From positions 1-15,906 of the forward strand of contig JAQBPS010000646.1 of the NCBI GenBank assembly GCA_028287415.1: a DNA stretch of 15,906 nt, written 5' to 3'. The number at the start of each line of letters is the position of its first letter. The first letter of the stretch is position 1. Below are positions 6,959 through 12,800 of the stretch, piece by piece. Below the pieces are notes generated by a model that was not told the DNA's origin, made no database searches, and saw nothing but the letters and a program-made list of their open reading frames with translations. Source of the DNA: Bacillota bacterium (GTDB taxonomy: Bacteria; Bacillota; Sulfobacillia; Symbiobacteriales; Symbiobacteriaceae). A program made the translations under genes and the position numbers.

Positions 6959-8665
6959 CTACCACCCTGCGAGCCTCATATCCGCGTCCGTATCCCACTT
7001 TTCGACCACGGCATCCACATTGGGGTTCTCCGGGTATTTCTCATCGACGGCCTTCCAAGCGGTGTCCTTCAGCTCCTCGTACGGCGGGACGTCTGATGGC
7101 AGCCAGTACGCGTGGATGACAGCGTCGGCCCGGTCGGTGGATCGCCCCAGCCGGGTCTTGATGTCGTCTTTCTTTTCGATCTTGTACTTCGGGGTGCCCG
7201 GCTGTGTGTCGAACCGGGGGCAGGTCAGCTCGGCGAGCAGCTTGTCATCCCTCGGGAAGGCGATCACCGCGCCGCCCTTCCGGGACGGGTTCAGCAGCTC
7301 CCGGAGGTTCCACCAGGCGGCGGCCCGGTCATTGATGAACGTCATCTTGCCGGTGGTGTCCTTGCGGTGGGAGTTAGCCGCAGCAATGAACGCGTAGGTG
7401 TCCTGGCTGTCCCGCCGCAGCTTGGCCACGACACCGGAGCCGACACCGATACCGTCCACGATGTACTTCGCGTTCGTCGGGGCACCGTGCTTGACGGCGA
7501 TCTCCTGAAGGTCATCGGCCGTGGTCAGCGGGTCCTTGGACGGGAAGGCGATCAGCTCCCGGACTACGTCACCCTGCCGGATTGCGGCGACCGTCGAGTC
7601 CTCGCCACCGTCGGCGATGTCCGCACCGATGACGATGTTGCCGGTCTGCTGGGCACGCGGCTCCACCAGGCACACCGGCTCTTCGGTGTCGGGGTCGATG
7701 ATGTACGTGCCGTCGCGCCACTGCTCCCACCGGGCCATGGCTGCCTCGGCCCACGCGAGCGGGATGACGCCCTCGGAGGATGTCTCCGGGAACAGGGCCC
7801 GCACCTTCGATTTGAAGAGAGAGGACTCCTTTCCCCACCCAACCATCGACTCATAGACCCATGTTGGACCGACCAGGGTCTTCTGGAGTGTGGAGGACAC
7901 CGGCTCAGTGGCGAACGGGATGCCCTCTTCCTTCATGTACTCAACGAGCCTCGGGTACCGGGAGCAGGCTTCCTCGGTCATCAGCGGGGAGCGCAGGGCG
8001 TCAATGCGGATCTTGTTCCACTTTTCGCCCAGCGGGGAGTCCGGGGAGCACACCTGACGGAAGTGGGCCGACGGGTCCGTGGGGTTCCCGATGGCCAGGA
8101 CGCGGCTGCTCTCGTTGGTGACCAGGGAGTCCACGGCGTCCCAGATGGACCGGTCCACGCCGCACGCCTCATCGATGACGACAAGGATCTTTTCGGCGTG
8201 GAACCCCTGGAACGCGGAGTCTTCCTTGTCCGGCGGCTTCTGGCCGATGCCGACCAGTTCCCCGTTGATCTTCCAGCTGGGTATGGGTGAGGAGAGGATC
8301 TGGCCGGGGATGGTGAACCCGCGCTCTTTGGCGAGGTTGTGGGCGCGCTGAATGTACCGCCAGAGGATGGAGGCGACCTGGCGGGCAGTGGGTGCGGTGG
8401 TGACGAGGAAAACCTCGTCCATGGGCGTGGTGGCGATCCACCAAGCGGACAAACGGGATGCAAGGTGCGATTTGCCTGCTGCGTGGCACGACTGGACGGC
8501 AGTAAATCGGTGGTCCCGGACGCTCTCGCAAATCTCCGTCTGCATGGACCACATGTCCTCACCGAGGATGTCGTTCACCCAGATTGCCGGGTTCCGGTGG
8601 GAGTCCTTTTTTGCCTGTAATTCGTAGAGGGTGGCGAGCCTGTCCACCCATGCACTACCTGCCAC
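6959..8665 (-). CDS. terL: Large terminase subunit (packaging ATPase/nuclease)
   Basis: 568 residues from a GTG at 8665, with AAGGGG five bases upstream. N-terminal ATPase: Walker A S-C-H-A-A-G-K-S (59-66), Walker B I-L-V-V-I-D-E (160-166), and coupling motif A-I-G-N-P (191-195). C-terminal RNase H-fold nuclease: acidic residues D349 (I-G-A-D-I-A), D404 (Y-I-V-D-G-I) and D514 (D-R-A-D-A-V). All parts needed for ATP-driven packaging and cleavage are present, and the length is normal. Codon 16 is TTA. The start codon and ribosome-binding site lie in the 3' arm of a 12-bp inverted repeat (see 8665-8733). The neighbouring portal gene follows 60 bases later with no hairpin between them. Confidence 0.97.
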   Translation of the reverse strand: MAGSAWVDRLATLYELQAKKDSHRNPAIWVNDILGEDMWSMQTEICESVRDHRFTAVQSCHAAGKSHLASRLSAWWIATTPMDEVFLVTTAPTARQVASILWRYIQRAHNLAKERGFTIPGQILSSPIPSWKINGELVGIGQKPPDKEDSAFQGFHAEKILVVIDEACGVDRSIWDAVDSLVTNESSRVLAIGNPTDPSAHFRQVCSPDSPLGEKWNKIRIDALRSPLMTEEACSRYPRLVEYMKEEGIPFATEPVSSTLQKTLVGPTWVYESMVGWGKESSLFKSKVRALFPETSSEGVIPLAWAEAAMARWEQWRDGTYIIDPDTEEPVCLVEPRAQQTGNIVIGADIADGGEDSTVAAIRQGDVVRELIAFPSKDPLTTADDLQEIAVKHGAPTNAKYIVDGIGVGSGVVAKLRRDSQDTYAFIAAANSHRKDTTGKMTFINDRAAAWWNLRELLNPSRKGGAVIAFPRDDKLLAELTCPRFDTQPGTPKYKIEKKDDIKTRLGRSTDRADAVIHAYWLPSDVPPYEELKDTAWKAVDEKYPENPNVDAVVEKWDTDADMRLAGW

Positions 8666-8733
8666 GCCCGCCCCTTTTCCCTACGAATTGAACCCCCGTA
8701 AGGCCATTGTACGGAGAAGTCAAGGGGCGGGCG
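8665..8733 (-). promoter_or_regulatory. Inverted repeat burying the terL ribosome-binding site
   Basis: Perfect 12-bp arms CGCCCGCCCCTT (8733-8722) and AAGGGGCGGGCG (8676-8665) are separated by 45 bases. The 3' arm holds the whole AAGGGG Shine-Dalgarno and the G of the GTG start, so a message that includes both arms would mask terL initiation. A second small stem (CCGTA/TACGG) can form in the loop. The 5' arm begins ten bases after the upstream stop codon (8743), close enough for a terminating ribosome to hinder folding. A TTGACT and a TACAAT occur inside but are wrongly spaced for a convincing promoter. Confidence 0.6.
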
Positions 8734-8742
8734 ATCTTGCTG

Positions 8743-9063
8743 CTATTCGCTGGTTCCCGGAAGGCCTGCGATGTCTTCCATCGTGTGAAGGCGCATCCGT
8801 AGCCGGGCCTCCTCCTGGAACTGCTGCCGGATCTGGCGGTCTTCCAGTTCCTCCTGTAAGGAAGCCTTTCCGGCCAGTGATTCGGCCTGGCGGCTGAAGA
8901 ACCCCGAGACCGCGTCCAGCACCTCCGAGGTGGCGCCCATCAGGTCGATAGCGACCGTCATCGGTGTCCACCGCAGCGCCGGACCGGCGACCGGTTCCTC
9001 GGTTACGTAGACGATCGGAGCACCGTCCAGGTCTTCATCATCGCGTTCCGGTTCGTAGTCCAT
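8743..9063 (-). CDS. 106-aa acidic coiled-coil protein upstream of terL
   Basis: ATG at 9063 with AGGGG seven bases upstream. A longer frame to 9405 exists but would overlap the phosphoesterase by 300 bases and has no better start. Residues 1-30 are very acidic (E-R-D-D-E-D-L-D). Residues 35-60 are a mixed helix. Residues 60-98 are a Gln/Glu/Arg/Leu-rich coiled coil (L-Q-E-E-L-E-D-R-Q-I-R-Q-Q-F-Q-E-E-A-R). Its place just before terL is where a small terminase often sits, but no DNA-binding helix-turn-helix is obvious, so the function is left open. The gene begins 14 bases after the phosphoesterase stop, probably in one transcript. Confidence 0.8.
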   Translation of the reverse strand: MDYEPERDDEDLDGAPIVYVTEEPVAGPALRWTPMTVAIDLMGATSEVLDAVSGFFSRQAESLAGKASLQEELEDRQIRQQFQEEARLRMRLHTMEDIAGLPGTSE

Positions 9064-9077
9064 GGCAGACACCCCTT

Positions 9078-10328
9078 TCACAGAATTGCAAGGTCCGACC
9101 AGCCGTCGGCGCCCACGGAAAAGACCATCAGACCCGAGCGGGATTCTTCTCCGGTGGTATTCGTGTACCAGGTCGAGCCATTGTCCAGGGCGGGGGCCTG
9201 CAGCCAGAGTTTCCCGGCGCCGACTTCCTGCGCGTGGAAATGGTGGAAGTGACCGGTCAGGAGAATGCGGGCCGCCGCTACGGGCTGCTCTCCGAAGGTC
9301 TGGCCGCGCCACCAGTCCACGATCTTCCCCGGACTGCGCACCTGATGGCCGTGGGCCAGACCCACGACGGTCCCGGCGATGTCCACGCTCACGGTCTCCT
9401 GCCACCGTTCCGGCAGGATGAACTTGACGTGCCCGAAGGCGTCGGGGTTGCAGCCGAAGGCGTCCGCGACCTGCTGCAGGGTCTCGATGCCCCAGTCATC
9501 GGACGGGGGTCCGATGACCTTGCCGTTCACCCGGTGCTGGGCGTGGTTGGAGGCGCATACCGCAGCGGTCACCTGGTCGAACTGGCGGGCCAGACGGGCT
9601 AGTCCGTCGAAGGTGATGCGGCGGTGCAGGCGGACCATCTCGGTCATCGTCAGGTCGTTCGTGGCGATTTGTGAGGGGACGTTCTGCTGTCCCTCAATGC
9701 AGTCCCCAGCGTCCATCCACACGGCGGAGTCCACCGGGCGGCCAACGGCCTTGAGATCACGTACATGATCCTGTACGCGGTCGAATTTCTCGGCGATCCG
9801 GGCCACCAGCTCCGGCGTCCCGCCCTTCCGGTCCACCTTGCCGGTCTGGGCATCCGCGTACGCCACCACGAGGCCCCGAGACGGAGCTACACGGGGCCGT
9901 GGGGTGCGTTTGACGCGCATGGCGTCCCGAACCATCGCCGCGACGTCCTCGGCCCCGTAACCGGCCAGGGAGGACGGAGCAACCCGGAACTTCAGGCGCC
10001 ACACCGCTTGGGTGACGGCCTTCGCGTCCTCATCCGATCGGGTCCAGGCCGCCGGGTCGTACTTGGCCTCGGTCAGCTGCACGTCCCAGCCTTCAGGAAC
10101 AGCCAGCCCTAGGGCCTCTACCGCTGCCTTCCAGGCTGTCGGATCCTGCGGACTGGCCGTTGTAGGGGCCGTGACGACAGTCATCGCGCCGGAGGGGTCG
10201 AACGCTACGCCGGGCTGCCACTCCCGGCCGACAGGACCCGTCGGGAGGGTGGGGGCGGAGGAGGGACCCGCCTGTCCCGGGGAGAGACCGAGTAACGCGG
10301 TCAGATCATCGGATAGTCCACCGCTCAT
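9078..10328 (-). CDS. Calcineurin-like metallophosphoesterase of the actinophage terminase-neighbour type
   Basis: 416 residues from an ATG at 10328 preceded by AGGGG. Residues 1-150 are a Pro/Ala-rich N-terminal region plus a domain that I do not recognise. The catalytic domain runs from 150. It contains A-D-A-Q-T-G-K-V-D at 158-166 (D-x-Q in place of the usual D-x-H), D-A-G-D at 206-209, S-N-H at 260-262 (for G-N-H), H-G-H at 326-328 and T-G-H-F-H at 358-362. This metal-ligand set fits a two-metal phosphodiesterase or nuclease; substrate is unknown. Related proteins are common beside actinophage terminase genes, often annotated as exonuclease or phosphoesterase. The ATG overlaps the upstream stop by 4 bases. 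Codon 12 is TTA. Confidence 0.9.
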   Translation of the reverse strand: MSGGLSDDLTALLGLSPGQAGPSSAPTLPTGPVGREWQPGVAFDPSGAMTVVTAPTTASPQDPTAWKAAVEALGLAVPEGWDVQLTEAKYDPAAWTRSDEDAKAVTQAVWRLKFRVAPSSLAGYGAEDVAAMVRDAMRVKRTPRPRVAPSRGLVVAYADAQTGKVDRKGGTPELVARIAEKFDRVQDHVRDLKAVGRPVDSAVWMDAGDCIEGQQNVPSQIATNDLTMTEMVRLHRRITFDGLARLARQFDQVTAAVCASNHAQHRVNGKVIGPPSDDWGIETLQQVADAFGCNPDAFGHVKFILPERWQETVSVDIAGTVVGLAHGHQVRSPGKIVDWWRGQTFGEQPVAAARILLTGHFHHFHAQEVGAGKLWLQAPALDNGSTWYTNTTGEESRSGLMVFSVGADGWSDLAIL

Positions 10329-10480
10329 GATTCACCCCTCAGCTCAGCAGCCAGTTTCTGTACTTCGGCCTTCAGCTGACGGTGGGAAAGGTGGTAGAAA
10401 CCGATGACGGGCAGCCAGAGGATGTTGGCTACAAGGTTGGGCCAGGTCTGCCCCCATGCCCACCATAACCAGCCCGTCAC
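10325..10480 (-). CDS. 51-aa single-pass membrane protein
   Basis: GTG at 10480 overlaps the preceding TGA (G-T-G-A), and its own TGA overlaps the phosphoesterase ATG. So it is one link in a three-gene coupled chain. Residues 3-31 are Trp-rich and hydrophobic (W-L-W-W-A-W-G near the start, then L-V-A-N-I-L-W-L-P-V-I-G-F) and probably form a membrane helix, followed by a charged amphipathic tail. Codon 5 is TTA. No function can be assigned. It is too far from any lysis gene, and has only one segment, to call it a holin. A longer frame starting at 10681 is rejected because it overlaps the HTH gene. Confidence 0.65.
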   Translation of the reverse strand: MTGWLWWAWGQTWPNLVANILWLPVIGFYHLSHRQLKAEVQKLAAELRGES

Positions 10481-10743
10481 TCGCTGTCCTTGGGGCAGCG
10501 GCAGCCGGAGGCGGTACCCCGCTTGCGGTGCCGGAGAACGGTCTTGTCGGCGACCGCGTAGCCGTTGCGGGTGAGGGCCCCGGCGATGACGGAGCCGGGC
10601 AGGCCGGGGTTGTCGATGACCCGGCGCAGGTAGTCCCGTTCGTCGGCGTCGATCTGGCTCAGAATCTTGGAGACGGTGCACTGCGGGCCGGGATACATGC
10701 CGGTCTGGGTCTCGACGCTCGCTAGATCGTCTATGAGGCTCAA
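10477..10743 (-). CDS. 88-aa helix-turn-helix protein, possible small terminase subunit
   Basis: TTG start at 10743 with GGGG about five bases upstream. The first Met (residue 16) would remove the charged N-terminus. The body runs C-T-V-S-K-I-L-S-Q-I-D-A-D-E-R (22-36). A helix-turn-helix-like segment follows at 47-73 (G-S-V-I-A-G-A-L-T-R-N-G-Y, then D-K-T-V-L-R-H-R-K-R-G), ending in C-R-C. Small proteins with this layout (short Cys-started helix, HTH, R-H-R-x-G and terminal C-x-C) occur near packaging genes in many actinophages. They are usually annotated as HTH proteins and sometimes as the terminase small subunit. It is the first gene of the assembly run. Whether it binds the packaging site or a promoter is not shown. 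Confidence 0.75.
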   Translation of the reverse strand: MSLIDDLASVETQTGMYPGPQCTVSKILSQIDADERDYLRRVIDNPGLPGSVIAGALTRNGYAVADKTVLRHRKRGTASGCRCPKDSE

Positions 10744-10793
10744 AGGTCCCCCACTTGTTGGTACATATAGCCCGATCGTTTCCGGCTACATGA

Positions 10794-10823
10794 AAGGTAG
10801 CTTAGGAAGCAAGTCTTCGACAA
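10794..10823 (-). promoter_or_regulatory. Candidate promoter for the assembly gene run
   Basis: On the minus strand, TTGTCG (10823-10818), an 18-base spacer and TACCTT (10799-10794, fits TANNNT) lie between a strong hairpin (10863-10892) and the first gene at 10743. A small dyad GCTAC/GTAGC surrounds the -10. This 155-base gap (10744-10898) holds nothing else that I can name. The match is modest, but the position after a terminator is right. Confidence 0.4.
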
Positions 10824-10862
10824 CCAGCTACAGAACCTGCAACGAGTCCTGCAAAACGCCGA

Positions 10863-10892
10863 AGGGGCGGAGAGAGTGACTTCTCCGCCCCT
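10863..10892 (-). terminator. Terminator hairpin between accessory and assembly genes
   Basis: Perfect 11-bp arms aggggcggaga (10863-10873) and tctccgcccct (10882-10892) with an 8-base loop, starting seven bases after the stop of the 76-aa gene. In the minus-strand message it is followed by TTCGGCGTTTTG, a weak T-run. It separates the small-gene region from the assembly run. Confidence 0.75.
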
Positions 10893-10898
10893 GCTCTG

Positions 10899-11129
10899 CT
10901 AGCACATGCGAGCGCCCCGGGCCGCCCCGCACGGCTTGCACAACGGCAACTCCTCGGCCCTCTCATACTCGGACTGCGTCCCCGTCCCCAACCAGTAGCA
11001 GAACAGGTCAGGGGACCGACCGCACAGGGCGGGGTACCCGCTGCTAGGGGAATGTCCCTGGTGCAACAGGTGGTGCACCCGGCTGGTGTACAGGTACACC
11101 CGCTGGTAATAGATATCGGGCTGGTCCAT
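10899..11129 (-). CDS. 76-aa Cys/His protein, putative zinc-binding
   Basis: ATG at 11129 with a strong AGGAGGAG four bases upstream. A 94-aa reading of the frame starts inside the upstream hairpin and is rejected. His at 19, 20, 23 and 26, and Cys at 36 (A-L-C-G-R-S-P), 44, 64, 67 (L-C-K-P-C-G) and 76. The C-G-R-S-P-D-L-F then Y-W-L-G-T-G, then C-x-x-C layout resembles small zinc-ribbon-like proteins that I associate with Streptomyces and its phages. Function is unknown. It stands alone between two hairpins. Confidence 0.75.
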   Translation of the reverse strand: MDQPDIYYQRVYLYTSRVHHLLHQGHSPSSGYPALCGRSPDLFCYWLGTGTQSEYERAEELPLCKPCGAARGARMC

Positions 11130-11149
11130 GCGCCTCCTCCTACAGGACA

Positions 11150-11179
11150 GGCGGCCCCCGGATGATCCCGGGAGCCGCC
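11150..11179 (-). terminator. Hairpin after the AcrVA2-like gene
   Basis: 12-bp arms (11150-11161 and 11168-11179) with one U.G wobble in the minus-strand RNA and a 6-base loop, starting nine bases after the stop. No T-run follows, as is common for high-GC actinobacterial terminators. Confidence 0.65.
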
Positions 11180-11187
11180 GCATGCTG

Positions 11188-12288
11188 CTACTTGATCTTC
11201 ACAATCGTCGTGCCGACCGGCGACCCGTTCGCGTTGATCGGGATCGGTGCCAGCCACTTCACCACCGTCTTCTGATCACCGTCCCGGGGACCCGTCAGAT
11301 ACCGGTGGAAGTGAGCCCGGCGCACATGAGCCACAGGAGACCGCCTGCCGCCCTGCGGACCCCTGGACTCCCCCTCACCCGCAGGCTCATCCCAACGGCC
11401 CACAGAAGCCAGCGCAGGGCCCACACGGAACCCGACCAGCTGCCGGGCCACCTTCCCGCCGCCCCTGGCCTTACGCTCCCAGCTCTTCCCCTTCGGCGGA
11501 GCCGGGGCCCGGAACTCCTTCGGCTGACTGTCCAGCCCCTGCGAGGCCAGATACAGCAGGTGCGGCACAGCAACGTGCAGCAGATCCGACATGAAAGCCC
11601 GCTGAAAGTCGGCGCTCTGACCCTGAATCGTCGGGTCCCACTGGAACCGGTCCAGGACATTCGTAATGATCTCCCCAACCGTGGCATCCGCACCCGTGAT
11701 CGGGATCGTCACACGGGACATGTCCCAGTCGATGACCTGCGACCTATCCGAGGACAACACCTCAGAAATCATCGTGAGATGGAAGAACCGTGCCGCCGGA
11801 TCGGTGGTGTCGCAGTACCGCTTGGCCCGCGTCATGCCCGCCGTGTACCAGCCGAGCAGCCGCGTCGGTTTCCCCGCCGGGTCCGCCATGTCCACCGGCT
11901 CCGCCAGGTACACCGCCGGATTCGGGTGCAAGATGTTCGCCAGCACCAGCGGCGGGAACTTATCGGAATCGGATGTACGCAGGTGTTGGGTCAGGCCAGG
12001 GTGGATCTCCTGCACTACCCGCCACCGGGCCCACAGTTCATGTGTCGCCACCTCCTGGGCCGTCATCTGAAGGTGGAAGGCAATCATGGGGTCTTTCGGC
12101 GTGGGGACGCGGGGCATTACCCCGGTACGAAGCAGCCCGTCAACGACCGGTAGCCATCCGCAGTTTCCCAGCCAGGTGTTCGTACCATGGGCCCGCCGTT
12201 CCAGGTCGATCACAAATTTGGTAGCCGTCCAGGGGTGGGCTTTGTAGGGGTAGGTCTCAAACAACAGGGTGGGCATCTGGTTGTACAT
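11188..12288 (-). CDS. AcrVA2-like protein (candidate anti-CRISPR family member)
   Basis: 366 residues from an ATG at 12288 with GGAGGA four bases upstream. An in-frame start at 12345 lies inside the promoter and is rejected. The C-terminal block A-H-V-R-R-A-H-F-H-R-Y-L-T-G (320-333), then V-V-K-W-L-A-P-I-P-I-N (342-352), matches what I recall of the end of Moraxella AcrVA2 (R-R-G-H-W-H-G-Y-W-Q-G, then V-R-W-Q-P). Upstream, V-P-H-L-L-Y-L-A-S-Q-G-L-D (241-253) and V-G-F-R-V-G-P-A-L (285-293) match the L-L-P-Y-L-L-W-L and I-G-E-R-L-G segments in the same order. AcrVA2 of Moraxella lowers Cas12a levels by promoting decay of its mRNA. Homologues occur in mobile elements whose hosts have no Cas12a, so the target here is unknown. 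It has its own promoter, overlapping the upstream terminator. Confidence 0.8.
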   Translation of the reverse strand: MYNQMPTLLFETYPYKAHPWTATKFVIDLERRAHGTNTWLGNCGWLPVVDGLLRTGVMPRVPTPKDPMIAFHLQMTAQEVATHELWARWRVVQEIHPGLTQHLRTSDSDKFPPLVLANILHPNPAVYLAEPVDMADPAGKPTRLLGWYTAGMTRAKRYCDTTDPAARFFHLTMISEVLSSDRSQVIDWDMSRVTIPITGADATVGEIITNVLDRFQWDPTIQGQSADFQRAFMSDLLHVAVPHLLYLASQGLDSQPKEFRAPAPPKGKSWERKARGGGKVARQLVGFRVGPALASVGRWDEPAGEGESRGPQGGRRSPVAHVRRAHFHRYLTGPRDGDQKTVVKWLAPIPINANGSPVGTTIVKIK

Positions 12289-12316
12289 GCTGTCCTCCAC
12301 GTTGAACGTTGTATCT

Positions 12317-12345
12317 ACCCTAACGCATTGGGGGAGAGGCGTCAA
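12317..12345 (-). promoter_or_regulatory. Promoter of the AcrVA2-like gene
   Basis: TTGACG (12345-12340), exactly 17 bases, then TAGGGT (12322-12317) on the minus strand. The -10 continues as AGATACAA, the motif shared with the other accessory promoters. The leader is about 20-25 bases. The -35 sits in the loop and descending arm of the preceding terminator hairpin. Confidence 0.8.
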
Positions 12346-12362
12346 ATGGCCCCCTCCCCCAA
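12328..12362 (-). terminator. Terminator hairpin of the 66-aa gene
   Basis: 9-bp arms ttgggggag (12328-12336) and ctcccccaa (12354-12362), with an extra GGC/GCC pairing inside, begin two bases after the stop codon at 12365. No T-run follows. It overlaps the promoter of the next gene. Confidence 0.65.
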
Positions 12363-12364
12363 GA

Positions 12365-12565
12365 TCACTTCCTCCGCTTGCGACGCGCCCGGTACTTCCT
12401 GGTAGCCACGGTCACGGCGCGAGCGGTCATCCCGGCATCCGCGCCCCGCCAGAAATCAGCGGGGAACCGATCGACCCGGTCGGAGAACCGCCGGTACGCG
12501 GGCTGTTTCATCCACTCCCGTACCAGGTCGTCCCACTGGTCATGCGAGATACCTTCGTCCGTCAT
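12365..12565 (-). CDS. 66-aa basic-tailed hypothetical protein
   Basis: ATG at 12565 overlaps the stop of the 55-aa gene by 4 bases; the site GAAAGAGAG lies just upstream. Residues 1-45 are helical with W11, W18 and W39 (H-D-Q-W-D-D-L-V-R-E-W). The last ten residues are almost all Arg/Lys (K-Y-R-A-R-R-K-R-R-K), suggesting nucleic-acid contact. I do not recognise the family. A longer 91-aa reading overlaps the upstream gene and is rejected. Confidence 0.7.
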   Translation of the reverse strand: MTDEGISHDQWDDLVREWMKQPAYRRFSDRVDRFPADFWRGADAGMTARAVTVATRKYRARRKRRK

Positions 12566-12729
12566 GCGCTCTCTTTCACAGGCTGGTGTATCGGTTCCGG
12601 GCACAGGAACTGCCGCCGGGTGCCCAGCAGATGGAACCACAGTGTTCCGGGCGGAGACGGGTCGTAGATGATCGGGCCCTGGCAGAACTGGCAGTACTTT
12701 TGGACGATCATTTCCGGGTTGTCAGGCAT
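12562..12729 (-). CDS. 55-aa putative zinc-finger protein
   Basis: ATG at 12729 has GGAGGGG three bases upstream; the in-frame GTG at 12747 has no site. C13-x-x-C16 (Y-C-Q-F-C-Q), H33, and C43-P-E-P-I-H48 could bind one zinc ion. It is the first of a coupled pair with the 66-aa gene. The ribosome-binding site lies in the 3' arm of a 13-bp inverted repeat. Function is unknown. Confidence 0.7.
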   Translation of the reverse strand: MPDNPEMIVQKYCQFCQGPIIYDPSPPGTLWFHLLGTRRQFLCPEPIHQPVKESA

Positions 12730-12731
12730 GC

Positions 12732-12784
12732 GCCCCTCCGGTGCCACGTCGGATGGTGTATCTACGCTAGCGCACCGGAGGGGC
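12732..12784 (-). promoter_or_regulatory. Inverted repeat enclosing a promoter and masking a ribosome-binding site
   Basis: Perfect 13-bp arms GCCCCTCCGGTGC (12784-12772) and GCACCGGAGGGGC (12744-12732), with 27 bases between. The 3' arm contains the GGAGGGG site of the 55-aa gene, two bases before its ATG. The -10 of the local promoter lies in the loop, so only transcripts entering from upstream carry both arms. It may also act as a terminator of the 232-aa gene. Confidence 0.65.
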
Positions 12785-12793
12785 CTGAGTCAT
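12764..12793 (-). promoter_or_regulatory. Promoter of the 55-aa/66-aa gene pair
   Basis: ATGACT (12793-12788), an 18-base spacer and TAGCGT (12769-12764) on the minus strand, continuing as AGATACACCATC. The -10 and downstream block match the other accessory promoters; the -35 is weaker. Confidence 0.7.
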
Positions 12794-12800
12794 ATGCCGA

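Noticed and set aside
7112..8290. Plus-strand frame of 392 codons opposite terL
   Set aside because: The minus frame carries all terminase motifs. The plus frame is an antisense shadow with typical low-complexity composition.
8671..8728. Promoter for terL between the repeat arms (TTGACT, TACAAT)
   Set aside because: TTGACT and TACAAT are only six bases apart, and neither has a partner at 16-19 bases. Kept only as a remark.
8743..9405. Upstream-extended start for the 106-aa gene (220 aa)
   Set aside because: The extension overlaps the phosphoesterase by more than 300 bases and is Arg/Gly/Pro-rich like a frame shadow; the ATG at 9063 has a proper ribosome-binding site.
10325..10480. Holin call for the 51-aa membrane protein
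   Set aside because: It has a single hydrophobic segment, no neighbouring endolysin, and a position among packaging genes. A membrane protein is all that can be supported.
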